DNA from: a virus
IMG/VR virus record: IMGVR_UViG_3300037231_000114
Coordinates: 1 to 42,732 of that record
Length of the DNA: 42,732 nucleotides
Direction: 5' to 3' (one strand)
This document shows, piece by piece, positions 26,449-35,572 of this stretch. The position numbers and the translations under genes are program-made. A model generated the notes under the pieces. It saw only the letters and a program-made list of their open reading frames with translations. It did not search any database and was not told the origin of the DNA. Position 1 is the stretch's first letter, and each line of letters begins with the position of its first letter.

Positions 26449-27924
26449 ATGAAAAAACTAATAGCAATTTTGTTTGCCGTCGCCGGCCTTGCCAGCGCAC
26501 AGAATCACACCCTCAGCTCCACCACGCTGACAGTCCCCATGACGATCGGCCAGGCATATATTCAGATCGCGTCGGCGGCCGGCCTGGGCGCCGGCTCCGG
26601 ATCGATCGCCAACCCGAAGCAGATCTGGGTCGACCGCGAATTGCTGATCGTGCAGGCGAGTTACAACGGGACCTCGCTCACGGTTCCCGTAACGCGCGGC
26701 TCGATCAAGAGCACCCACGCCTCGGGCGTTGCCGCGCTCATCGGCTCGCCGGCCTGGTTCTACCGATCCGACGCGACGGGCGCCTGCACGGCCGCTACCG
26801 TGTTTGTGACTCCGTGGGTGAATATCCTCGACGGCAATCAGTACCTGTGCTCTGCGGGCACCTGGACGCTACAGGGCGGGGGCGGCGGTTCCATCAGTCT
26901 CACCACGACGGGAAGCAGCGGCCCCGCGACTTACGCGGGCGGCGTGCTGAACGTTCCGCAATATGCGGGCACCAGCTCGGTCGGCGCCTGCACCATGACA
27001 CTCGCGGGCGCCACTGTGACTTATCCGAACGCGGCGACGGGCAACGGATCGGGCGGCCCTTGCAGCCTCTACAAGATCACTCTCACCGGCAATGTGACCA
27101 CCGCGAGTCCTTCGACCAATCCTGCCGGCATGACCACCGGCCAGCTCTACACCTTCGCTATTACGCAGGATGCGACGGGCGGCCGAACCTGGCCAGGTAC
27201 CGCCTGGCCTTCAACGTTCTCGAACGTCCCGACCGTCATCATCCCGGATAAGTCTCAGACCACGTCCTACGTGTGCACCTGGGGCGGCTCGGCGTGCGTG
27301 GCGGGCCTGACCGTGACCACCGCGCCTTACAGCCTCGGCGGCGGCGTCACCTTCGCGACACTCACCGCGGCAACGTCCTGCAGCTCGCTGTCGGGACCCG
27401 CTTACGGCACCGTGTCTGATTCGACCGTGGACGCGCTCGGCTCAACGATCACCGGCGGCGGCTCTTATGCCGTGGGTGCGTTCTGCTTCGCCGGCAATTG
27501 GGTCGTGTCTGCGGGTGTGGCGAGTAGCGGTTCGGTCGGATGCGGCGGGCCTATTTCCGCAATTTCCAGCTACACCAACGTCCTCGCCGGCGATAACTAC
27601 ATGTGGGTCAACCCCGCAGCGGTCACCACATCCATCGGCGCTTCGGCCGAGGGGCTGATGCCCCAAACGTGCACCGCGGTCAGCTTGAATATTAATGTGC
27701 CTGGGGCCGTCGGGGCGTCGGGCGCGCTGACAGTCACGCTCTACGACGTCACCTTGTCGGCGGCGACAGGTCTCACCATTTCGATCCCGGCAAACTCGAC
27801 GGCGGCGGTCTATCACAGCGTCGGGGTTACCGGCGCCATTGTGGCGAATCACGTATATACCTTGCATCTCGCCAATGCGGGCGGATCTACGATCTCAAAC
27901 AACTGGTTCTGGTCTCTCCAATAA
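26449..27924 (+). CDS. Exported protein B (signal peptide), beta-rich, paralogue of A
   Basis: ATG 26449 starts MKKLIAILFAVAGLASAQNH, a Sec signal peptide cleaved after A-S-A before Gln. Its first 130 mature residues match exported protein A: (D/S)ATGACTAA..., PWVN, a QYLC/EWLC cysteine, and the (V/I)PVTR turn. The remaining 350 residues are Gly/Thr/Ser-rich beta segments (SLTTTGSSGPATYAGGVLNV; TAATSCSSLSGPAYGTVSDS), as in fibre or adhesin repeats. It is a likely surface-exposed or virion fibre-like protein. Confidence 0.82.
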   Translation: MKKLIAILFAVAGLASAQNHTLSSTTLTVPMTIGQAYIQIASAAGLGAGSGSIANPKQIWVDRELLIVQASYNGTSLTVPVTRGSIKSTHASGVAALIGSPAWFYRSDATGACTAATVFVTPWVNILDGNQYLCSAGTWTLQGGGGGSISLTTTGSSGPATYAGGVLNVPQYAGTSSVGACTMTLAGATVTYPNAATGNGSGGPCSLYKITLTGNVTTASPSTNPAGMTTGQLYTFAITQDATGGRTWPGTAWPSTFSNVPTVIIPDKSQTTSYVCTWGGSACVAGLTVTTAPYSLGGGVTFATLTAATSCSSLSGPAYGTVSDSTVDALGSTITGGGSYAVGAFCFAGNWVVSAGVASSGSVGCGGPISAISSYTNVLAGDNYMWVNPAAVTTSIGASAEGLMPQTCTAVSLNINVPGAVGASGALTVTLYDVTLSAATGLTISIPANSTAAVYHSVGVTGAIVANHVYTLHLANAGGSTISNNWFWSLQ

Positions 27925-27925
27925 A

Positions 27926-30900
27926 ATGCGCAAACTCTCTCTGCTCTTCCTCGCGGCGGGACTCGCCTGCGCGCAAAGCACACTTCTCGATCTGACCACC
28001 GGCTCGGGCGGCGCGTCCTGGGTTGGAAGCGGATCGCCGGTTCCCACGTTCCGGGTCGAGTTCCGCATGCCTATGCCCGTGGCGGGCGTGACCATTATTG
28101 CTAACTCCGGCGTGCTCGGCGTCCTGGATTGTCTGACCAACACTGACTCGATCGAAAGCCTGACCTGCAACCTTGGCGACGGGACCGGCTCTGGCAACGC
28201 CGAAACACCGGTTACTTCCGGCGCCGATCTGCGGGTGCGTTTCCAGCGCGATTTCGTCGGACTGACTTACACGCTTGAGACCTGGGCGGGAAATTGCACC
28301 AATCACACCTACACCCAAAAGCCGATCGTCAGCCAATCTTCGGGTCTCGCGCAAGCGTCCACCTTCACTCTCGCGGGGAGCCAGGTATTTAGTTTCCTTC
28401 GCGGCTATCCGGCCCTCGACACGGGCGGCGACTGTCCGACTGATAATCCTGCGATCGCGGCAACGCTCTTTGATTTTCCCTTTGAGATTTTGACCGGCGG
28501 TTCGCCGGCAGACACCAGTCCGAATGGCTATACGCCGACCATCGCGAGCGGTTCGAGCTACACGAGCTCGGCGCCTTACACACCTTCGGCCGCGGTCACC
28601 GGCACCGGCATCTCGACGGTCACAGGAACGCTTTTGGATGTGGGATCGCAGAACCAGGCGTTCACTTTATCCGCGGCAAACTCGGTCTGCTTCACTTACC
28701 CCGGCACCGGCCTTTGCGCGAGCTATGCGTGGTCTCAGACCTCGGGCACCGGCTGTTCCTTCGGGGCGTCCACGTCGGTCAGCTCGCCGGTCACCTGCAC
28801 CGCTGCAGGGCAGTCTGTTCTCGGCCTCTCGATTTCAGATGGCACCAATACGGCCACGGCTTCGCAGACCATTGGCGTCGTGGCGGTCACTGCGAGCGGA
28901 GGCACGACGCTGACGGGAGACTTCGCGGTCACTTCTGGCAATGTGCTCCGCTACGGACTTTCTCCCTGGCCTTGGTATGACGCGACCTTGGCCGCGGACC
29001 TCAATATGATGAGTCCCGCGGTGCAGGCAACGCCCACCGGCGTGGCTGGGGCTGGCACCGTGGGCATCCCGAGCACCGGTATCAACACGCTCGGCTATTG
29101 CGCGGCCGGTCCGTTGAATCTCTGCATCACCGAGAACACCTACCCAGGCGTAGCCATTCAGGGCGTCGGCACGAATTTTACCAGCGCGGACATCGGCACT
29201 TACATCGAAATCACCTGGGACCCGGACGGGAACGGCAGCAACCTGGGCCATTACGTCACTTATATCTCGCAAGTTCCCAGCTCCCTCATCGCGGTCACTG
29301 GCTCTTACGGCATCCTCGAACCGGTCGCCCCTCTTGCGTCGGGCCTCACTTGGCACCGGCTCGCGGTAGGAACAGGCACGCAGGGCACCTGCACGGCCAC
29401 CGTGGCCGGCGGCCAGCTCACCGGCATCACTTGCCCTTCATCCGCCAATTACCGGTGGTGGGCTCCGGGCCCTCCATCGGTCACATTGAGTGGCGGCGGC
29501 GGAAGCGGGTGTCCGGCAATCTCGGCAGTCGTCAGCCCCTATCCCTCGACCACGGGGGCCATCGTCGGTTTCATCAATGCGAACAGCGGCGCTACGGTGT
29601 TGCCGTGCGGCTCCGGCTACACGTCCGCGCCTTCAGTGGCCCTCGTCGCTTATAGCGATTGGATGGGGCTTTATGATGCGGCAAATCAGAGCGCATACAC
29701 CCTCGATTATTACGAAGCAGGCCTCGCCATGGGCCGCTTCGCGGCGTCCACCGGCTTGACAGCCTATCAGACGCAATTTCATTCGTTCTGCACCAATTGG
29801 TGGAGGTGGGCTCTCGACAGCGGGTATGCACCCCCCATTCCTCGCTACTCGGGGCTGAACTTCATGCTGGCCTGCGCGACTGATCCAAGTTGGTCCAGCG
29901 GATCGACCCCGGCGCAGCCCCCGAATATGGTCTCCGGCGTGGGGCGGCTCATCACCGCGATGGCGCCCAACCTTTATACCTCGACCACTACAAACGAGTC
30001 GGGATCGGTCCCAACGGCTGACGCCGCGCCGGCCCTGAACGATCCTCGCGAGGCGAGCTACGTTTTGCGGCCGTCCTCCTTGCTCTGCGCGATTGGGAAC
30101 GACTATCTCGGCGGCCTCGGCACTACCTGGTGCGGGAACGTCCAAGCGCAGCTCACGCATCTGTGGGAAGCGACGGCGCAGCCACCTGCCGGCTACAGCA
30201 GCTCCACCTATAACTTCTATGCGGAGAACACCTTTTTCCAGAATCCCACCCTGCCGCTCGCGGCCTCGCCCGCGCTGACTGGACCCTTCGGCACCGCGCC
30301 TTGGCGCAGCGACAGCCTCCCATCCATCGCGCTGACCTACGCCTACGACGCGCTGGTGAGCCAGGGTTATTCGACCGCGGCTGCGCCGCTGCTGAATCTC
30401 ACGACAGGCGCGGGCCTCATTCCGAGCCTCGCCTCTTACATTCGAGACTTCGGCCGCTCAGCAGACGGCGGTATTTTTGCCAACACCCAATATGCGAGCT
30501 GGTCGAACGCGGAGCCTGGCTGGGATGCCTCTTACGGCGGAAACTTCTTTGTCTATAACTCGCTTTATGTGAACGGGTATGTCTCCGTGTCCGGCACCGC
30601 GGTCACCGCGACCAGCGCCTCTTTCTCGCGGCAGTTCTATCCCGGCGCCGTGGGGAACTTCTGCCAACCAGGCGGTACCGGCTGCGCCAACGCAACCATC
30701 GCCACGGTCCCCACACAAAACTCGATGACGCTCACGGGCGCCTTCTCTGGCTCGGCGATCAGCGGCTCGAATTCCTTCTCGAACACCGCGGTCGCCACCT
30801 TCACCAATGGCAGCAGTGCCGTCGTCGGATCGACGCTTGTGGGCAGCGTCGGGCCTACCGGCTTCACCACGATGTTCGCGCCGTGCAACGGCACGACCTT

Positions 30901-31807
30901 CATCAGTATCGACAATACAGCGGTAAGCCCCAACGACCGCTATATCGGGCAGGTGATGTCCTGTGCGGACGATCAGCACCTCACCATGAACGCGGCCTAT
31001 CCCGGCACGACGGGCACCTTCGGTTCGTTTGCGGTCAGCGGCGCCGGGCAAACCAATTGCGCGCCGATGTCCATCACAACGCTTTGCCAGGCTGACGACT
31101 ACGGCGGCCGGAATCTCTCGGCCGACATCGGCGCGGTGCCGGCGTGGCTCTACGCGAAAACCGGGGCAGCTCCCTGGAAGGCGCTGCTCGACTATTACTA
31201 CAACAAAATGTTCGGCGGCGCGGCCGGCGGATCCGGATCTCTAGGCACGCCGGCCGGCACGCTGACCTATCTCCCTGGCACGGTCACGGTGGTCGCGGGA
31301 TCTCCCACGGTCGCCGGTATCGGCACCAGTTTCCTATCGCAGTTTGCGTGCAACGGAACCGATTCGATTACGGTGGCCGATGGCCTGAGCGGGGGCACCT
31401 GGGCCACCTATGGAGCGGGCGCTTTCAACACGCCGGTTTTCTACACCACTAGGGTCGCGTCCTGCGCCTCGAATGGCACGTTGACGCTCGCGTCTCCCTG
31501 GCCTTCGGCGGCGTCCGGCTCGACCGCGACGAACATGTTCTACAACTCGATCGACCCCGCATGGCAGGGCGCTGACGGGGGCACCGGCAACCTTGGGGAA
31601 ATTCTGCCGGGCTGCGGGACCGGCCTCTTGCCATGTAGCGGTGCCGTGCCGTTCAATCAGCACTACGGCAAGCCTGTCGGCATGGCCGCCGGGGCGGGGA
31701 ACGTCCCCCTAGCGATGGCCGATCGCGCGGCAAACCCCGCGGCGCCGTCCACTGGCTCGGTCAACCCGGGCGGCTTCTTCCGCGGCATCATCCACCTGTT
31801 CTTCTAG
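27926..31807 (+). CDS. Giant exported protein C (1293 residues)
   Basis: ATG 27926 overlaps the previous stop region (TAAAATG) and starts MRKLSLLFLAAGLACAQSTL, a Sec signal peptide cleaved after A-C-A before Gln; a lipobox is not matched. Beta-sandwich-like Thr/Ser-rich repeats follow (residues 100-330). Next comes a helical, Trp/Tyr-rich middle (YYEAGLAMGRFAASTGLTAY; FHSFCTNWWRWALDSGY; GNDYLGGLGTTWCGNVQAQL). The end has beta repeats. The middle resembles helical-toroid glycan enzymes, so glycan cutting is possible. The largest protein here; it may be a secreted or tail depolymerase-type protein. Confidence 0.75.
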   Translation: MRKLSLLFLAAGLACAQSTLLDLTTGSGGASWVGSGSPVPTFRVEFRMPMPVAGVTIIANSGVLGVLDCLTNTDSIESLTCNLGDGTGSGNAETPVTSGADLRVRFQRDFVGLTYTLETWAGNCTNHTYTQKPIVSQSSGLAQASTFTLAGSQVFSFLRGYPALDTGGDCPTDNPAIAATLFDFPFEILTGGSPADTSPNGYTPTIASGSSYTSSAPYTPSAAVTGTGISTVTGTLLDVGSQNQAFTLSAANSVCFTYPGTGLCASYAWSQTSGTGCSFGASTSVSSPVTCTAAGQSVLGLSISDGTNTATASQTIGVVAVTASGGTTLTGDFAVTSGNVLRYGLSPWPWYDATLAADLNMMSPAVQATPTGVAGAGTVGIPSTGINTLGYCAAGPLNLCITENTYPGVAIQGVGTNFTSADIGTYIEITWDPDGNGSNLGHYVTYISQVPSSLIAVTGSYGILEPVAPLASGLTWHRLAVGTGTQGTCTATVAGGQLTGITCPSSANYRWWAPGPPSVTLSGGGGSGCPAISAVVSPYPSTTGAIVGFINANSGATVLPCGSGYTSAPSVALVAYSDWMGLYDAANQSAYTLDYYEAGLAMGRFAASTGLTAYQTQFHSFCTNWWRWALDSGYAPPIPRYSGLNFMLACATDPSWSSGSTPAQPPNMVSGVGRLITAMAPNLYTSTTTNESGSVPTADAAPALNDPREASYVLRPSSLLCAIGNDYLGGLGTTWCGNVQAQLTHLWEATAQPPAGYSSSTYNFYAENTFFQNPTLPLAASPALTGPFGTAPWRSDSLPSIALTYAYDALVSQGYSTAAAPLLNLTTGAGLIPSLASYIRDFGRSADGGIFANTQYASWSNAEPGWDASYGGNFFVYNSLYVNGYVSVSGTAVTATSASFSRQFYPGAVGNFCQPGGTGCANATIATVPTQNSMTLTGAFSGSAISGSNSFSNTAVATFTNGSSAVVGSTLVGSVGPTGFTTMFAPCNGTTFISIDNTAVSPNDRYIGQVMSCADDQHLTMNAAYPGTTGTFGSFAVSGAGQTNCAPMSITTLCQADDYGGRNLSADIGAVPAWLYAKTGAAPWKALLDYYYNKMFGGAAGGSGSLGTPAGTLTYLPGTVTVVAGSPTVAGIGTSFLSQFACNGTDSITVADGLSGGTWATYGAGAFNTPVFYTTRVASCASNGTLTLASPWPSAASGSTATNMFYNSIDPAWQGADGGTGNLGEILPGCGTGLLPCSGAVPFNQHYGKPVGMAAGAGNVPLAMADRAANPAAPSTGSVNPGGFFRGIIHLFF

Positions 31808-31833
31808 CCGAATATAGCCAGCTCCATTCTCTC

Positions 31834-31846
31834 GGGCGTTTCGCCC
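31834..31846 (+). other. Small hairpin before Gp4-like gene
   Basis: GGGCG-TTT-CGCCC is a perfect 5-bp stem between the giant-protein stop and the AAGGAAG ribosome site of the next gene. It may protect or regulate the downstream mRNA. Confidence 0.35.
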
Positions 31847-31860
31847 TGCAAGGAAGTCCC

Positions 31861-32550
31861 ATGTCTTTAGTCAGCGATATTCTCACAGAGGCATTTCTCG
31901 ACCTCGGCGCGATCGCGCCAGGCGAAACCAACACGACGGCCGAGCTGGCCGACGCCTTCATGCGGTTGAACCAGATGATCGCAAGCTGGTCGACCGAGCA
32001 GCTCACGGTGCCGAGCATGGTCCACGCGGCTTATCAGCCTACCGCCGGCGTCACGATCTACACGCTTGGACCCGCAGGCACGTTCACCACGGCAGCGACG
32101 GCGATCCGCGTCACCGGCGCCTCCTCGGTCCAGGGCAACTTCCGCTCGCCGATGAAGGTCATGTCCTGGGACCAGTTTGCCGCCGAAGTTGCCGACCCGA
32201 AGGCTTCCTCGAGCGTGCTCGCCGAGGTGCTCGCCGCGGACGGATCTTTCCCATCGATCAACCTAAAAATATTCCCGACGCCGGCGGCCGGACCCGGTAC
32301 GCTGTGGCTCGACTACTGGTCCGCGATCACGCAATTCGTCACGCAGGCCGACACGATCAACCTGGCCTCGGGCTGGGAAGTCGCGCTGCATTCTAATCTC
32401 GCCGTCGCTCTTTATCCGCAGTACGCGCGCGCCGGCGGCATCCCTCCGGAGCTGGCCGCGCTCGCGCAGTCGAGCAAGGGCGCGCTCAACGCGCTGAACA
32501 TGCGGATTCTCGGCCAGCAGCAACAGACTCCCCCCCAGGCAGGACAATAA
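31861..32550 (+). CDS. Gp4-like head-tail adaptor, copy 1
   Basis: The 229-residue protein has AAGGAAG before the ATG. It matches the P22 Gp4 tail-accessory type: SDILTEAFLDLGAIAPGETN, AFMRLNQMIASWSTEQLTVP, TIYTLGPAGT and a C-terminal helical half (NLAVALYPQYARAGGIPPEL). P22 Gp4 is 166 residues. It attaches under the portal and begins tail assembly. A homologous second copy lies at 34769. Confidence 0.85.
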   Translation: MSLVSDILTEAFLDLGAIAPGETNTTAELADAFMRLNQMIASWSTEQLTVPSMVHAAYQPTAGVTIYTLGPAGTFTTAATAIRVTGASSVQGNFRSPMKVMSWDQFAAEVADPKASSSVLAEVLAADGSFPSINLKIFPTPAAGPGTLWLDYWSAITQFVTQADTINLASGWEVALHSNLAVALYPQYARAGGIPPELAALAQSSKGALNALNMRILGQQQQTPPQAGQ

Positions 32551-34766
32551 TGCGGTCTCTCATCTTACTCGCACTTCTCGCCGGCTCGGCGATCGCGCAG
32601 ACGCCCGTGTTCCCCGGCGGCGTCGCCACGGACTCGGCGCTCGGCGTCGCTCGTAACAATATCAGCGACCAGCTCACATCCGGCCTCTCTGCCACCGGCA
32701 CTAGCATGACGGTTCTAAGCGGCGCGGGCATCGTGCCGAACATGCTGCTCTCTCTGAATAAGAACGCGCCAGCTCCCGAAATCGTGTGGGTTTGCCAGGT
32801 AGTAGGAACCACCGTAGGAACCACCATCACCATCGGAAAAGGCACCTGTCCGAGCGTCAACGGCCGCGGCATCGACGGGACCGTCGCCACCGCACATGTG
32901 GAGGGCGAGTCGGTAATGAACGTTCCCGTCTCGTGGTACTCGAACGCGCTCCGCGTCGAGGTGGAGGCGCTTGAGGCGCAGGCGATCGGCGGCGGCGGTA
33001 CCGGCGGGAGCGGGCCTTTCCTCTCGGCGTTGAACTACAATTTCACCGCGCAGACACCTGGCGGATCTATCACCGCGTCGATCATCAACACGGTCACCCT
33101 CACTCCGGTCCCTGCCGGCGTGAACGGCGCCGACGCTGGGCACATGCTCTATTTGTCGGGCGGTACCGGCACGGCCGAAGCGGTTCTAATCTCGGGCGGC
33201 ACAGCGGTCTCGGGCACTGCAACGGGCACCATCTTTTTCACTCCCGCTCACGCGCACTCGGGAGCGTGGACGGTTACGAGCGCGGCGGCCGGCATCCCCG
33301 AAGCGCTCCAGGTTCTTGTGACCGCGGGCGGCGGCACGGTGGTCGCGGGCGGGGGCACGGCGCTCACTGTGAACGGCAATGTGTCCGTCGCCGGCACCGG
33401 TCTGGCTCTGCACTTTCTCGGCTCCGGCGCGACCCTCGCGAACGGCGCCTCGATTCTGATGGCCGGCACGAATAACTCGGTGGCCGGCGAAGGCGGGACC
33501 ATACTGACGGCTACCAGCACGGGCGGGGATCTGATCCAACTGAATAGCTGTGTAAATTGCACCATCTCGGGATTGTTTTTGATCCGGGGAACCTCGGGCC
33601 GGCCGGCGGTTTCGGGTGCGGGCATCGACGTCGCGTCGGGAGGCAACACGTCGCTGCGTGTGTCAAACATCACAAGCGAATACAACTACCGCGGCATCTG
33701 GGCGCAGGTTTCCCCGGTGCTTTCGTCGTGGGATGCGATCCAGGTGCTCAACAACGTCACCCAAGGCATCGAGTTCGATGCCGACAACGACGAGCATTTC
33801 ACAAATGTCTGGGCGCTCTACAACGGCGGGCACGCTTTGCAGGTGGGCAACGGCACGTCGACTACCTACTGCATCGGCGGCTTCAGAATCGCGAATTTTG
33901 TGACCTATGCCAACGGCGGCGATGGCGTCCACATCGTCGGCGCGTCGGGCTTCCCTTGCACTTATGTTTTTCTCGACAACGTCCACGCCGACACCGACAC
34001 GGGCTACGAACTTTACGTCCAAAACTCCAGTGCCATAACCGCCGTCAATTCGCAGTTCATCAACGGGAAAGGCGGTTACGTCGGCACCGGAGCCTCCTTC
34101 GTTTCCCTCGGCACCGCGCGCTTCAATGGCTCGTCGGGAATCGGGCTGCACATCACATCCACAGCGACGAACATTCAGGGCAACGGAGTGCTGGTCGGCG
34201 ATGCCAGTTACGGGTTCGCTGCCACCTATCCCGAGTTGCAAATCGACGGCACGGTTTCGAACGTGAACATCGCGGGGTTGACTCTCAACTCGGCCGACGC
34301 TACATCCTCGGCGGGAGTCCTGATCTCAGGAACGCCCAGCGCGATTCATCTAAGCAGCGTGCAAATGCTCGCGGGCAGCAACATGAACACGCCCGTCAGC
34401 ATGGTGAGCGGCCTTACTGATGTTTTCGTGGACGCGCAGAACTGGCTAACGATGACCCTCGCGGCTGGATGGACGACTGTCAGCACGCCGCAATGCCGCC
34501 TCGAAATGAACGGCCTCGGCGTCCGCTGCGAAGGAACCATCACGGCCGGCACCACTGCGGATGGAACCGTGATTTTCACACTGCCTGTCGGCTATCGTCC
34601 AAACCTTGCGCGAGCTATTCCGGTGGTCTGCCTCACCGGCGGCGCCGTTCCCTCCGACACCAACTCTTGCACTCTCGCGGTGGGTATTAACGGCGCCGTC
34701 ACGATCTACGGCGTCGGTGCGAACTCTTACATCCGCATGGACGCCCTCGCGTTCGCGAACAACTAA
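32550..34766 (+). CDS. Exported tailspike-like beta-helix protein (signal peptide)
   Basis: ATG 32550 overlaps the previous stop (TAATG) and starts MRSLILLALLAGSAIAQTPV, a Sec signal peptide cleaved after A-I-A before Gln. After a leader domain (residues 25-150), residues 280-560 are a right-handed beta helix: repeated strand-turn patterns such as NCTISGLFLIRGT, LRVSNITSEYNYRGIWAQVS and FTNVWALYNGGHALQVGN. The C-terminal part (residues 620-738) is beta-rich. P22 tailspike Gp9 is 667 residues and has no signal peptide. It probably binds or cuts surface glycan. Confidence 0.8.
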   Translation: MRSLILLALLAGSAIAQTPVFPGGVATDSALGVARNNISDQLTSGLSATGTSMTVLSGAGIVPNMLLSLNKNAPAPEIVWVCQVVGTTVGTTITIGKGTCPSVNGRGIDGTVATAHVEGESVMNVPVSWYSNALRVEVEALEAQAIGGGGTGGSGPFLSALNYNFTAQTPGGSITASIINTVTLTPVPAGVNGADAGHMLYLSGGTGTAEAVLISGGTAVSGTATGTIFFTPAHAHSGAWTVTSAAAGIPEALQVLVTAGGGTVVAGGGTALTVNGNVSVAGTGLALHFLGSGATLANGASILMAGTNNSVAGEGGTILTATSTGGDLIQLNSCVNCTISGLFLIRGTSGRPAVSGAGIDVASGGNTSLRVSNITSEYNYRGIWAQVSPVLSSWDAIQVLNNVTQGIEFDADNDEHFTNVWALYNGGHALQVGNGTSTTYCIGGFRIANFVTYANGGDGVHIVGASGFPCTYVFLDNVHADTDTGYELYVQNSSAITAVNSQFINGKGGYVGTGASFVSLGTARFNGSSGIGLHITSTATNIQGNGVLVGDASYGFAATYPELQIDGTVSNVNIAGLTLNSADATSSAGVLISGTPSAIHLSSVQMLAGSNMNTPVSMVSGLTDVFVDAQNWLTMTLAAGWTTVSTPQCRLEMNGLGVRCEGTITAGTTADGTVIFTLPVGYRPNLARAIPVVCLTGGAVPSDTNSCTLAVGINGAVTIYGVGANSYIRMDALAFANN

Positions 34767-34768
34767 CC

Positions 34769-35572
34769 ATGAGCGCCTTTAACTCCCCGACCGCATTCAA
34801 TGCCGGCGGCGCCGGTGCCGGCGCACCCGCCGGCACGCCGCTGATGACCATTCTAAAAATGGCGCTGCGCCTGGCGCACGTCACGAAGGCTCCTGGTCGC
34901 GGTCCCTCGATCGATCAGTTGAGCGAAGCGTTCACGTTGGCGAATCTGATGCTGTCGCACTGGAACACCAGCAGGCTTAGAATCCCCAGCATCCAGATCA
35001 ACGCGTACCCGCTGACGGGCGCGAAAATCTACACCATCGGCGGCCCGGGCCTCGGCGCCAACTTCAACGTCCCGCGTCCGCAGAAGATCGTCGGCGCGGA
35101 CGTGATCCTGATCGGCAATCCCAACGTGCGCTACCAAATGCGCGTGATCGAGGAACCGCAGTGGCGCGCGATCGGGGTGCAGGATATCCCGGGCGGCATT
35201 CCTTCGCGGTTGTATAGCGATCGCGCATCCCCTATCACGTCGCTTTACGTGTTCCCGCAGGACCCCGGCTCCGGTTATCAGTTGGAGCTTTACACCTGGC
35301 TGCTGCTGCAGGCCTTTGTCGGACTCGCCGACGTAATCAGCCTGCCTCCTGGGTACGACGACGCGATCACCTATAACCTGGCGCTGCGCCTCGCCGACAC
35401 CTTCGAAACGGTCGTGAGCGAGAACACCTATGCGATGGCGGCGGTCGGCCTCGGCATGATCGAGAGCTTGAACTCACCGGTTCCGCGGCTGTGCAATGAC
35501 GCGGCCGGCCTCGGCGATAGCGGACGCGGCAACGACGCCCACTGGTGGCTCACCGGAGGCTACGGCGGGTGA
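34769..35572 (+). CDS. Gp4-like head-tail adaptor, copy 2
   Basis: The 267-residue protein has a Gly/Ala-rich start, then the same fold as copy 1: MTILKMALRLAHVTKAPGRG, EAFTLANLMLSHWNTSRLRI, KIYTIGGPG and a helical half (DAITYNLALRLADTFETVVS). Pairwise similarity with the gene at 31861 is plain over residues 25-95. The two copies may form different adaptor rings, or one may replace another tail protein. It overlaps the hub gene (GTGA). Confidence 0.82.
   Translation: MSAFNSPTAFNAGGAGAGAPAGTPLMTILKMALRLAHVTKAPGRGPSIDQLSEAFTLANLMLSHWNTSRLRIPSIQINAYPLTGAKIYTIGGPGLGANFNVPRPQKIVGADVILIGNPNVRYQMRVIEEPQWRAIGVQDIPGGIPSRLYSDRASPITSLYVFPQDPGSGYQLELYTWLLLQAFVGLADVISLPPGYDDAITYNLALRLADTFETVVSENTYAMAAVGLGMIESLNSPVPRLCNDAAGLGDSGRGNDAHWWLTGGYGG

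Noticed and set aside
27926-27985. Lipoprotein signal in the giant exported protein (GLAC)
   Set aside because: The residue three before Cys is Gly, not Leu/Val/Ile as a lipobox needs; A-C-A cleavage before Gln fits the other exported proteins.
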